NCBI RefSeq assembly: GCF_000716445.1
Contig: NZ_JNWK01000009.1
Coordinates: 186,001-250,000, forward strand
DNA length: 64,000 bases
Reading direction: 5' to 3'
Source: Streptomyces wedmorensis
GTDB lineage: Bacteria > Actinomycetota > Actinomycetes > Streptomycetales > Streptomycetaceae
The notes beneath the pieces are model-generated. The model was not told the origin of the DNA and made no database searches. It saw only the letters and a program-made list of their open reading frames with translations. Below are positions 9,885-18,120 of the stretch, piece after piece (the stretch's first letter is position 1; the number at the start of each line of letters is the position of its first letter). The translations under genes were made by a program, and so were the position numbers.

Positions 9885-9992
9885 GGCAGCAGGTTCTCCA
9901 GGCGGTGCGACAGGATGAGAGGCCCGGGGGAGGAGGCCCGACGGACTCGGGGCCGCGGCGGGACAGGCGAGAGGCCCGCCGCGGCGCGTGGA

Positions 9993-11087
9993 TCAGCCAC
10001 CCGCGACGGTGGCCCCGGGCGCGGAGGACGCGACGCCGGTGGCGGCGCCGGCCGGGCCGGGGATCGTCTGCGGCGTGAGGGGCGCCGACGTCGCCGTGGC
10101 CAGCGGGACCGTCTCGTCCTGGCCGCCGCGGATCGACGCGGCCGAGGCGGCCAGGCGATCCGAGTGGGCGGCGAAGTACGCGACGGTGCGGCGCAGGCCC
10201 TCGGTGATGTCGATCTCCGGCTCCCAGCCCAGTACCTCGCGGGCGCGGGTGATGACCGGGCGGCGGCGGACCGGGTCGTCGACCGGCAGCGGGTGGTGCT
10301 TCACCTCGGATGTCGAGCCGGTCATCTCCAGCACGAGGCCGGCGAGTTCGGAGACGGTGCGTTCGACCGGGTTCCCGAGGTTGAAGGGTCCCAGTTCGGA
10401 GGAGTCGAGGAGCGCGACCAGGCCGCGGACCAGGTCGTCGACGTAGCAGAAGCTGCGGGTCTGCCCGCCGTCGCCGTAGATGGTGAGCGGTTCACCGGTC
10501 AGGGCCTGGGTGATGAAGCTGGACACCACACGACCGTCGTGCGGGCGCATGCGGGGGCCGTAGGTGTTGAAGATCCGGGCGATGCCGACGTCGACTCCGT
10601 GCGTGCGGCGGTACGCGGCGGAGACTGCCTCGGCGTATCGTTTCGCCTCGTCGTAGACGCTGCGCGGGCCGATGGAGTTGACGTTGCCCCAGTACGTCTC
10701 CTCCTGCGGGTGGAGCAGCGGATCGCCGTAGATCTCGCTCGTCGACGCGAGGATGAAGCGCGCGCCGTGACGCAGGGCCAGGCGAAGGGCGTTCTCGGTG
10801 CCGCGGCTCCCGACCGCGAGCGTCTCCAGAGGGTGGCGCAGATAGTCGGGAGGGGAGGCCGGGGAGGCCAGGTGGGCGACGGCGTCGACGCGGCCGGCGA
10901 CCTGCACGGACACGCTCACGTCGGCCTGCTGGAACTCGAAGGCCGGGTGGGCCAGGAGAGGGGCGATGTTTTCGGGGTCGCCCGTCGAGAAATTGTCGAG
11001 GCACACCACGGAGTCGCCGCGCCGTAGAAGCGCCTCGCACAGGTGCGACCCAAGGAAACCACCGCCACCGGTCACGGCAACGCGCAT
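9993..11087 (-). CDS. NAD-dependent epimerase/dehydratase, UDP-glucuronate decarboxylase (UDP-xylose synthase)-like
   Basis: Extended SDR of 364 residues with VTGGGGFLGSH at residues 5-15. The UXS-type segments LASPASPPDYLRHP, STSEIYGDPLLHPQEE and WGNVNSIGPRSVYDEAKR follow (Tyr145, Lys149). These favour decarboxylation of UDP-glucuronate to UDP-xylose over simple epimerisation. The C-terminal 40 residues are an Ala/Thr/Pro tail beyond the family's normal end. A GGAGAA site precedes the ATG. It is first in the operon, 108 bases before the glycosyltransferase. dTDP-glucose dehydratase-like activity is a less likely alternative. Confidence 0.85.
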   Translation of the reverse strand: MRVAVTGGGGFLGSHLCEALLRRGDSVVCLDNFSTGDPENIAPLLAHPAFEFQQADVSVSVQVAGRVDAVAHLASPASPPDYLRHPLETLAVGSRGTENALRLALRHGARFILASTSEIYGDPLLHPQEETYWGNVNSIGPRSVYDEAKRYAEAVSAAYRRTHGVDVGIARIFNTYGPRMRPHDGRVVSSFITQALTGEPLTIYGDGGQTRSFCYVDDLVRGLVALLDSSELGPFNLGNPVERTVSELAGLVLEMTGSTSEVKHHPLPVDDPVRRRPVITRAREVLGWEPEIDITEGLRRTVAYFAAHSDRLAASAASIRGGQDETVPLATATSAPLTPQTIPGPAGAATGVASSAPGATVAGG

Positions 11088-11330
11088 GTGTTCTCCAGGA
11101 ATGAGAAGCGGAATAAACCTCGAGATCCGCTCGCATGGACAATCGAATGACGGAATGGCCTGACGATCCGAAAAGCAGGCCGTTCCGGAACACGCAGAAC
11201 GAGAGTATGGGTATACGTAGTCATTTTTGCGGAGGCAATTCGGAAGCTAGGCTGATCGGCGGGCGACTCGAGGGGGGCGCGGGAAGCTCCACGCCCAGTT
11301 CGTGGTTGTGCCGCACGTCGAACGGCGTAT
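11088..11330 (-). promoter_or_regulatory. AT-richer leader/promoter region of the glycan operon
   Basis: The segment 11095-11240 is markedly more AT-rich than its surroundings, with runs such as GTATGGGTATACGTAG and CATTTTTG. It lies immediately upstream of the UXS-like gene, where a promoter is expected. No single -35/-10 pair can be chosen with confidence and no gene is seen. Confidence 0.4.
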
Positions 11331-11584
11331 TCAGACGTTGTCACCCGCACGTGTCCTGACACCCGTGTGCGAGGCCATCCCCGGACACCACCCCCGTGCC
11401 CCGTACATCACGGCTCTGCGAGATCGGTTCAACGTGGCACGGCCAGGCCGGAGGGCCGGGAGGCGTCCGAAACACAGATGCCCCCGCAGGTACGCGAGGG
11501 TGGTGTCGACGCCTGGTGATCGGGAGAAGACCTGAAGTGCCGGCAATCCCGCGCTGCCGCTGCCGCCACCCAGTCCGCGCGAGA

Positions 11585-11705
11585 AAGGCGCCCGACGGGA
11601 AGAATTCCATGTCGGGCGCCTCCTTTTGCACCCCAAGAAGAACCCGGGCTTCTTCGGCGAGTACGACACCAGCAGGTTCTTCGCCTGCCGGCGGTACGGC
11701 ATCGG
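11585..11705 (-). repeat. Twin element, copy B: small ORF (MPYRRQAKNLLVSYSPKKPG) followed by a perfect hairpin
   Basis: The minus-strand ATG at 11702 opens MPYRRQAKNLLVSYSPKKPG, with the frame open to 11331. Downstream lies a perfect 10-bp hairpin, arms 11611-11620 and 11587-11596 (GGCGCCCGAC / GTCGGGCGCC). An AAAAGGAGG ribosome-like site sits at its 5' base, with an ATG in the loop that opens a second frame (MEFFPSGAFLARTG). The hairpin could hide or expose that site, so this copy looks regulatory. It is oriented toward the glycan operon about 500 bases downstream. It pairs with copy A on the far side of the same locus. Function unknown. Confidence 0.55.
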
Positions 11706-11747
11706 CAGGTGCCTGATCAGCGGAAACGATGGCCACCGGGCATGAAG

Positions 11748-13070
11748 TCAGCCAGGTGGTCCGGGAATGGTCCGGCGTCCGGTCGTGGCAGGGTGACTCC
11801 CGCCGATGCCCTGGTGGTCGGCCTGCTCCGCGACGGCTCGGCGGGCGGCGTCGGTGAACTCGCGCTCGATCGCCTCCTGCAGGAGGAGCGACTGCGTGCG
11901 CACGGCGGGGTGCTGCGATGGCGGCAGGGCGTCGAGCAGGCCGTCGAGCATGGCCCGGAGCCTCCGGCAGATCTGCACGGACGAACCGCCGTATTCACGG
12001 ATCTCGCAGACGGCGAGCTCGAGGTAGTTGTCCCAGTCCCGGCCCAGGAGCACGAGCCGCGCGTCCCCGCCACGATCGGCCAGGACGTAACGTCCGGGCA
12101 GCCGCGTGTTGCCGACCGTGTGCAGGAACCACTCGATGTAGTTGATGACCTGCACCGCGGTCGTGGGGTCGTTCACCGCGGGAGAGAGGGCCCTGATCGC
12201 GATGTCGACGAGGACTCTGAGCGCGAAGGCCGGGTCCTGTTCGATCGTACGCTCGGCTCCGAGGGCGACATGACTGTTCACCCGCTCCGGGTCGGGTCTG
12301 GACGTGCCTCCATGGACCTCCACCAGCACGGTTCCGGGCGGTACGAAGTCCCCGATCAGCCGGGTCACGACGAAGACGCACTCGTGGCGGGCCGCCTCCG
12401 CGATCAGACCGGGCACGTCGAAGGCCTGAATGGCTCCGCCTCGCACGGTACGGATCTGCAGCACCGAACCGTCGGACGGTACGGCTCCGTCTCCGCGGGG
12501 CGCGGCACCGCGGATCGCCGCGGCGCCGTCGGTGAAGACGGTCTCTCCCATGCGGGCGACCAGCTCCGCGATGGCCACCGGTCGGAGGCTGTGGGTGAAC
12601 CGGTTGAGGTAGATGAGCAGGAGTACCAGGCTCACGGCCACCGCCGCGCCGGCCAGGGTGACCCCGAGGTCGGGGACCGATGCGGATTCGACGCTCCGCA
12701 GCAGGGAGAAGGCGAACGCGAACGTCCCCGTGAAGGTCGCCAGCACCGCTTTCTGCAGCCGGTCCCGGTACCACAGGCGCATGTACCTGGGGGAGAGGGT
12801 TCCCGTGGCCTGCTGCACCACCAGCACGCCGATGGTGACGACGAAGCCGAGCAGCGCCACCATCGCGCCCACGATGGCGGTGAGCACGCCGCTCGCGGTC
12901 GTGGCGGAGTAATGCCAGCCGCTCGGCGGCCAGTCCGCCGTGTCGACGGCGAGGGCGGCCTCGGCGAGGAGGGCGCCGAGGACGAGACCGATCATCGGCA
13001 CGATCCACAGGCTGGCCTTGACGTACTGCCGCAACTTGAACCTGTCCGCCCAGGACGTCACGACACCCAT
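11748..13070 (-). CDS. DUF2254 family membrane protein
   Basis: 440-residue predicted integral membrane protein. Four hydrophobic segments fall in the first 200 residues (around 20-40, 60-90, 108-128 and 135-160). A soluble C-terminal half includes FALRVLVDIAIRALSPAVND and TTAVQVINYIEWF, hallmarks of DUF2254. The biochemical role of the family is unknown. An AAGGG site precedes the ATG. It is divergent from the USP gene at 13529 and transcribed toward the twin element copy B. Confidence 0.88.
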   Translation of the reverse strand: MGVVTSWADRFKLRQYVKASLWIVPMIGLVLGALLAEAALAVDTADWPPSGWHYSATTASGVLTAIVGAMVALLGFVVTIGVLVVQQATGTLSPRYMRLWYRDRLQKAVLATFTGTFAFAFSLLRSVESASVPDLGVTLAGAAVAVSLVLLLIYLNRFTHSLRPVAIAELVARMGETVFTDGAAAIRGAAPRGDGAVPSDGSVLQIRTVRGGAIQAFDVPGLIAEAARHECVFVVTRLIGDFVPPGTVLVEVHGGTSRPDPERVNSHVALGAERTIEQDPAFALRVLVDIAIRALSPAVNDPTTAVQVINYIEWFLHTVGNTRLPGRYVLADRGGDARLVLLGRDWDNYLELAVCEIREYGGSSVQICRRLRAMLDGLLDALPPSQHPAVRTQSLLLQEAIEREFTDAARRAVAEQADHQGIGGSHPATTGRRTIPGPPG

Positions 13071-13267
13071 GCCAAGGCCCTTCGCGGGAGGAGGAGGTGC
13101 GCTCGAGGCACGACCGACACCGGGTTCCCTCGAAGGGTTCCCTCCCTCTCACGGTAGGGCGATTCCCGGCCCCGCGCGCAGCGGCAGACCGTTGCTCCGC
13201 GTCCGTTCTCACAGGCCGGAGGCACCCCGTCGGCCTGAGTCGACCGGGTGCTGTCCGGTCCCACGCC

Positions 13268-13345
13268 GATCGCCTCGGCGTCGGACTTCCCGCGCAGCGG
13301 ACACGGAAAGCCGTCGACCCGCTTGCACCGGACGCAGACGCTGGA
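13268..13345 (-). pseudogene. Isolated fragment of a GMC oxidoreductase (Cys-motif segment)
   Basis: This 78-base block closely matches 26327-26404 inside the intact GMC oxidoreductase gene. On the minus strand it reads SSVCVRCKRVDGFPC then RGKSDAEAI, against SSVCIRCDRVDGFPC and RGKSDAEVI in the full gene. No other part of a GMC enzyme is seen around it. It sits in the divergent promoter region of the DUF2254 and USP genes. It looks like a captured or leftover fragment of a paralogue. Confidence 0.7.
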
Positions 13346-13528
13346 CCGCGAAAGGACGGGCGTAGCAGTGGCATCCGCCAGACGGGGCACTTCGTCAGCG
13401 TCGCCGAACGCTCCAGGCGCCATCGATTCAGCGACTCGGTAGCTTCGTGACCAGGTGCCCTCGCACATGGATGCCCGTAGGCGCCCCTGCGAGGCCTTTC
13501 GACGATGGCCCGAGGCGAGGAGAGCGGC

Positions 13529-14380
13529 GTGTCCCTACCTGTCACTGTGGGAGTGGACGGCTCCGAAGGAAGCATGGCGGCGGTGGACTGGGCCGCCGCC
13601 GAGGCGGAGCTGCGCGACGGTGGTCTACGGCTGGTGTACGCCACACGGTGGGCGGAGCATCAGCTGGGGGCGATGAAGGTGTCGCACGAAGACCGTGCCG
13701 GCGCGGCGGAGGGCGTGCTCGCCGTTACCGGGCGACACGTCGGTTCTCGGCATCCGGACCTCGCCCTGACCGCCGACGAGGTCGAGGACGCCCCCGTCAG
13801 CGTGTTGCTCGCCGCCGCCGCCGAGGCGGAGCTGCTCGTCGTGGGCTCTCACGGGTTGGGTAGCGTCCGCGGTTTCATCATCGGTTCCGTGGGACAGGAG
13901 GTCGTCGCCGAAGCAGAGCGCCCGGTGGTTCTCGTTCGCCCCGGAAGCGAGCAGGACGGCTCCGCCGCGCCCGGGGGGAACAGCCGCCGGAAGGTGGTCC
14001 TGGGCCTGGATGTGAACGAGGTCAAGGACGAGGTACTGCACTTCGCGTTCGATTTCGCCGGGCGGCACCACGTCCCGCTGGAGATCGTGCACACGTGGCA
14101 TGACTCGTTCGTCCACCACTCCAGCGCGGCCGCCGAGGACGAGATGGCGTCAGCGCTCGCCAACGCGGTTCGACCCTTCCGGGACGAATTTCCGGCGACG
14201 GAGGTGGCGGAGGTGACGGCTTCGGGACGGGCGGCCGAGCATCTCATCGAAGCCGCGTCGGACGCGCGCCTGTTGGTCGTCGGCCGGCGCAGGGCGGCCA
14301 GGGGCTCTCATATCGGATCCATCACCCACGCCGTCATCCACCACGCCTCCTGTCCTGTGGCCGTCGTGCCGCACACCTGA
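13529..14380 (+). CDS. Universal stress protein, two tandem UspA domains
   Basis: Two UspA domains. The first starts VTVGVDGSEGSM and ends with the ATP-binding GSHGLGSVRGFIIGSVG. The second starts KVVLGLDVNEVKDE and ends VGRRRAARGSHIGSITHAV. The GTG at 13529, after a GAGGAGAG site, is preferred over the ATG at 13505; the product is about 283 residues. In the second domain the nucleotide loop is altered (RGSHIGSIT), which could weaken ATP binding. This is the first of six USPs in the window and the only one outside the 46-64 kb cluster. It is divergent from DUF2254. Such proteins in actinomycetes are commonly induced by hypoxia or stationary phase. Confidence 0.93.
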   Translation: MSLPVTVGVDGSEGSMAAVDWAAAEAELRDGGLRLVYATRWAEHQLGAMKVSHEDRAGAAEGVLAVTGRHVGSRHPDLALTADEVEDAPVSVLLAAAAEAELLVVGSHGLGSVRGFIIGSVGQEVVAEAERPVVLVRPGSEQDGSAAPGGNSRRKVVLGLDVNEVKDEVLHFAFDFAGRHHVPLEIVHTWHDSFVHHSSAAAEDEMASALANAVRPFRDEFPATEVAEVTASGRAAEHLIEAASDARLLVVGRRRAARGSHIGSITHAVIHHASCPVAVVPHT

Positions 14381-14468
14381 CAGCCCGGGACACCGGTCAT
14401 CCAGGGGACGGCACAACGTCCACGTTTCGCTGGCCCCGGGGCAGCGGAGCTGGAACTACGCTCGTGAC

Positions 14469-15311
14469 GTGGAACCGCCCCAGCACCGCGCCGAAGGCGC
14501 GGGACCGTTCACCACCCGGCTCACCTGGCACCGCCCCGAAGGGGGGACGGTGGTATGGGAGTCGCGGCTCGCGCGCAAGCGGGGGGCCCTGTCCGTCCAC
14601 GGCCCCGGGGGCACGGTCGCCACGCCCCCGACCGCCGACACCCAGGCCCTGGACCGACTTCGCAGGCTCAATTCCGTCGCGTCGGTGGCGTTCTTCCTCG
14701 GCGGAATCCTCTTCGCTCTCGGCGCCGGGGTCGCCCAGTTCGGCTCGGGCGACCCGGTCGAGAGCGCCTCGATCTACTTCGTGGGCGGGCTGTTCTTCAA
14801 CACCGGGGGCTACACCTCGCTCTTGCAGGTCCTGAACGCGCCTCGTCACTCCCCAGGCAGCGGCGCACTGGCCACGGCCGGCTGGCGGTGGTGGGGGTAC
14901 GAACCGATGCGTCTGGACTGGCTCGGCACGTTCGTGCTGTTCACCGGGACGCTTGTGTTCGGAGTCAACCTGCTCGACTCCTTCCTGCAGGGGCTCTCCG
15001 TCCAGCAGACCAACCGGCTGATCTGGACTCCCGACGTGATCGGATGCGTGCTCTTCCTGATCTCGGGTCACCTCGCGTTCGCCGAGATCTGCCATCGCTC
15101 CCGTCCCTGCCTCCGCTCGCGCAGCCTCGGCTGGTGGGTGGTCGCGGTGAATCAGTTCGGGTCGATTCTCTTCATGGTCTCCGCCTTGGCCGCCTTCACC
15201 CGGCCCGCCACCCAGAGCCCGGTCAACGCCGACATCGCCAACTGGGGGACGTTGTGCGGTGCGCTCTGCTTCTCGTTCGGTGGTGTACTGCAGGCCTTCG
15301 AACGCCCCTAG
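14469..15311 (+). CDS. YrhK-like integral membrane protein
   Basis: 280 residues with a polar 60-residue N-terminus. About six TM segments follow, grouped as pairs: VASVAFFLGGILFALGAGV and IYFVGGLFFNTGGYTSLLQV near 75-125, then WLGTFVLFTGTLVFGVNLLD near 155-175, and three more to the end. The pairing and the FxxGGxLF pattern resemble the YrhK domain, whose function is not known. The start is uncertain, since no good ribosome site was identified. It converges on the ClC gene. Confidence 0.65.
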   Translation: MEPPQHRAEGAGPFTTRLTWHRPEGGTVVWESRLARKRGALSVHGPGGTVATPPTADTQALDRLRRLNSVASVAFFLGGILFALGAGVAQFGSGDPVESASIYFVGGLFFNTGGYTSLLQVLNAPRHSPGSGALATAGWRWWGYEPMRLDWLGTFVLFTGTLVFGVNLLDSFLQGLSVQQTNRLIWTPDVIGCVLFLISGHLAFAEICHRSRPCLRSRSLGWWVVAVNQFGSILFMVSALAAFTRPATQSPVNADIANWGTLCGALCFSFGGVLQAFERP

Positions 15312-15506
15312 GTTCTGAGCCGCGGCCCTTCGACGCGGGTGGTGACCGGCGTGCCCTTGCGGTGGATCCGGTCACCGAAGTGGCCGAAAGTGACGCCACC
15401 GAGCTGTCGGGACGGGAAGCCGACCCAGAAGGTCGCGAAGGAGGCGAGCGCGCCCGCGGCCGGCGACACCCGGGGTCGTACGGGGCTGAGCCTTGTACGG
15501 CGGCGC
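15312..15506. other. Convergent intergenic gap with clustered GTACGG words
   Basis: No gene. Five GTACGG/CGTAC words lie within about 80 bases (15478-15555), partly overlapping the end of the ClC reading frame. They could form alternative short stems and act as a diffuse terminator. Confidence 0.4.
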
Positions 15507-16922
15507 TCACCCCTGTACGGCTCGGCCGTGTACGGAGCCCCCGCCCCGTACAGCCCCGTCGCCCGCAGCCTTGTCCTCAGGCGGTGGATGGCGCCTCACC
15601 GGCGGGCCCGTCGGGAGCAGCTCGCCGGTGACGAAGGCCGTCACGGCAGCCAGGATCACCACCGGGATCGCCACGGAGTTCCCGAGCAACAGGACCACGA
15701 GGGCGATGCTGCTGACCGGCAGCCGCAGAGCGGCTGCCGAAGCGGCGGCCATGCCCGCGGCGACCGCAGGGATGACCCCGAGGCCTGGCAGCGGCGCGAG
15801 CAGCAGGCCCGCAGCCGCCCCGATGAAGAGGACCGGGAACACCAGGCCGCCGCGGAGGCTGCCCAGGCAGAGGGCGTACGCGGCGGCTTTGAACAGTACG
15901 ACGGCCAGGAGGGCGCCCACGCCCCAGGCGTGCGGGTCTTCGGCGAGTCCGGCCAAGGTGGCCTGGCCGGACGAGGCCACGTCGACGGGGGTGCGACCCG
16001 TGACGAGCGTGTAGAGGGCGGCGCAGCCTCCGGCGGCGACGGCGCAGATCACCGTCCGCACGAAGGTGGAGTCCGCCACGAAGACGGCGACCAGCCGGCC
16101 ACCGATGATCACCATGTGCACCAGCGCGCCGATCCCCACCGCAAGCACGATCGACCACACCACGTCCCCGGTGTCAAGGCGCGGGGGAGCGGTGGGGAAG
16201 TGAAGGGAGAGACTGCCCGTCTCCAAGCCCGTCCAGCGGCCGAAGCCCGTGAACACCACGGCTCCGACGCCGCTCGAGAGCAGGGCGGGAAGCATGATGA
16301 CGAACAGTTGGGGACCACCCACGCCCGCCACCTCGATAAGGAGGATCGCAGCGATGAGCGGGTTGCCGAAGATGGCGGCGATGGCCGCCGCCGAGCCCGC
16401 CGCGCCCAGCAGGGCGGTGCTCTGCGGGGTGGCCGGGGCGCGGACGAGACGCCGGAAGAGCAGGGCCAGACCGCCGCCGAGCGCGATCAGGGGCGCCTCC
16501 GGGCCGAGGGCGGCACCGAGCGGGAGGCTGGCGAACGCCGCGATGATCACCCCGGGCAAGGCGTCGGCGGAGGCCTCGCCGGCGTGCAGGCCGTACGCCG
16601 GGACATGGCCGCCTGCGCCGGGCAGATGGGTCACCACCAGGCCCACGACGATTCCGGCCACGGCGAGCAGGGGCAGCGGCCACCAGGCCGGTGGAGTGTC
16701 CCAGCCCAGTGCCCTCGGCAGGTCCGCCCACATCACGTGTTCGAGCTCGTGCAGGCCGGCGAGGAACCAGAAGGCAGCCAGGGAGATCGGGACGCCGATG
16801 AGCGCGCTGAACACCAGGACCTTGCGATAGGCGGGCTTCCGCAGGAGGTCCCGCAATCGGTCGGCCTCCGCGGACTCCACGGGCTCTTCGGAGGGGGCCG
16901 CGCCGGCTTGCGACACCGTCAT
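15507..16922 (-). CDS. ClC-family chloride channel/transporter
   Basis: 471 residues, polytopic throughout. It contains the ClC anion-pathway motif GPEAPLIALGGG near residue 140 (GxExP), an FGNPLIAAILLIE segment (variant of the GxFxP region) and SLRGGLVFPVLFIGAA. The glutamate of GPEAP corresponds to the gating glutamate. CBS domains found in some ClCs are absent. The C-terminal 30 residues are Gly/Arg-rich. An AAGGAC site precedes the ATG. It lies 33 bases downstream of the potassium-channel gene, so the two may be cotranscribed as an ion-homeostasis pair. Confidence 0.9.
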   Translation of the reverse strand: MTVSQAGAAPSEEPVESAEADRLRDLLRKPAYRKVLVFSALIGVPISLAAFWFLAGLHELEHVMWADLPRALGWDTPPAWWPLPLLAVAGIVVGLVVTHLPGAGGHVPAYGLHAGEASADALPGVIIAAFASLPLGAALGPEAPLIALGGGLALLFRRLVRAPATPQSTALLGAAGSAAAIAAIFGNPLIAAILLIEVAGVGGPQLFVIMLPALLSSGVGAVVFTGFGRWTGLETGSLSLHFPTAPPRLDTGDVVWSIVLAVGIGALVHMVIIGGRLVAVFVADSTFVRTVICAVAAGGCAALYTLVTGRTPVDVASSGQATLAGLAEDPHAWGVGALLAVVLFKAAAYALCLGSLRGGLVFPVLFIGAAAGLLLAPLPGLGVIPAVAAGMAAASAAALRLPVSSIALVVLLLGNSVAIPVVILAAVTAFVTGELLPTGPPVRRHPPPEDKAAGDGAVRGGGSVHGRAVQG

Positions 16923-16955
16923 GGATTCCGTCCTTCCGGAACTGGGGCAAGGAGG

Positions 16956-17528
16956 TCACGGGTCGGGCTCCTCCGGTGCCGAGGAGGACTGGCGTCGCTC
17001 CAGGCCGATCCGGGCCGCTCCGACGATGACCTTCGCGATCACACCTACGAGGACGAGATCGGCCACCATCTGACCCGTGGTCAGCACCCGAGCGGTCTCC
17101 GAGACCGGCACGATGTCGCCGAAGCCGACGGTGGCGAAGACGGTCACCGTGAAGTAGAGAGCGTCGTTCCTGCTGAGCGGTTCGGAGAAGGAGGGCTCTC
17201 CCTGCCCTCGCGCGTAGAGGTAGTAGGTGGCCGAGAACAGCAGCAGAAACAGGGGGACCGCGGTGGACAGGGCTTCCACGGCGCGCAGCCGCGGGTACGG
17301 CGAACCGACGATGCTGACGGCTTGAAGGGCCAGCAGCGCGCCGATCGCCATGATCCCCAGGACCAGCACGGTGCCCGTGTGCTGGTCGAGGTCTCTGTCG
17401 AGGGGCAGCAGGAAGTAGGCCGTGGTGGCTGCCGTCACCACGACCGCCGAACGCAGGAGGGGCAGGAGCAGGCGAACGTGCCGGGGACGGATCCGGCGGC
17501 CCTGTTCGCCCTCCCGCGGTGCGCTCAC
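16956..17528 (-). CDS. Two-TM potassium channel with soluble tail absent
   Basis: About 190 residues from GTG 17528, which follows an AAGGAG site. The reading frame extends upstream to 18122, but that part is a decayed ligase. Four hydrophobic segments are visible, then the pore loop and selectivity filter TVFATVGFGDIVP (TVGFG) and a last TM helix (MVADLVLVGVIAKVIVGAAR). This is an Ion_trans_2 channel. No RCK/TrkA regulatory domain follows, so gating is likely by membrane or ionic cues only. Located just upstream of the ClC gene. Confidence 0.88.
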   Translation of the reverse strand: MSAPREGEQGRRIRPRHVRLLLPLLRSAVVVTAATTAYFLLPLDRDLDQHTGTVLVLGIMAIGALLALQAVSIVGSPYPRLRAVEALSTAVPLFLLLFSATYYLYARGQGEPSFSEPLSRNDALYFTVTVFATVGFGDIVPVSETARVLTTGQMVADLVLVGVIAKVIVGAARIGLERRQSSSAPEEPDP

Positions 17529-17769
17529 GGGGACCGAGGCTCCTTCCCGGCGACGAACCCGGCCACGGCGAGCGCCGGCGGCACCGGCCAGTGCTGGGCT
17601 TCCATACGGATCTCCTGCAGAGCGGTCCGCGGGTGGCCGCGAGCGGCGGAGCGTCCGTCGCCCGTCCAGCAAAGGCGCTCTCGCCGGGTCTCGCGACCGG
17701 AGCGACGCCGCATGTCCTCGTCCGGCGGCCGATGCGTCGTGGCGCCGCCGAAGGACTTCCGCCCGATCG

Positions 17770-18010
17770 CGGTTGAGGATCTCGCCCGTGGCGTTGGTGG
17801 GCAGGACGTCGAGGAATTCCGCCGGACGGGGTACCTGTGGCCCGCCATCCGCTCCTTGCGCCAGCCGGGCGCCCCGTCCTTGGACGGCGTCGCTCCCAGA
17901 GCGAGCACCGGCATCACGACGTGCCAGGTCGCCGGTGCGGAACCAGCCGTCGCCGTCGTCGTGGAATGGTGCCCGCCACTGGGCGGCCGGCTCGGGCGGC
18001 GTCCTCGCCA
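17770..18010 (-). pseudogene. Acyl-CoA synthetase (AMP-binding enzyme), decayed C-terminal remnant
   Basis: Two pieces of an adenylate-forming ligase are readable on the minus strand. GDGWFRTGDLARRD (17925-17970) is the A8 hinge region. EFLDVLPTNATGEILNRD (17770-17825) is the A10 region with Lys replaced by Glu (TGE instead of TGK). A piece KERMAGHRYPV lies between them in another frame. The N-terminal adenylation core is missing and there is at least one frameshift, so it cannot work. It is joined in frame to the potassium channel only by chance. It also occupies the upstream region of the GH15 gene. Confidence 0.8.
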
Positions 18011-18120
18011 GGACGGGCGGACACGGTCGGCCTAAGCTGATCGGGTGCCGCTCCGGTCCACTCCGGCCGGGGCGTGACGGCGCCCCGATTGTGGTCGACG
18101 GGGGCTGAAAGGGGTCCACC

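Noticed and set aside
15339..18035. 898-codon plus-strand open frame opposite the ClC and potassium channel genes
   Set aside because: Composition is Gly/Arg/Asp-rich low complexity typical of antisense frames in high-GC DNA; the minus strand holds two clear channels with motifs.
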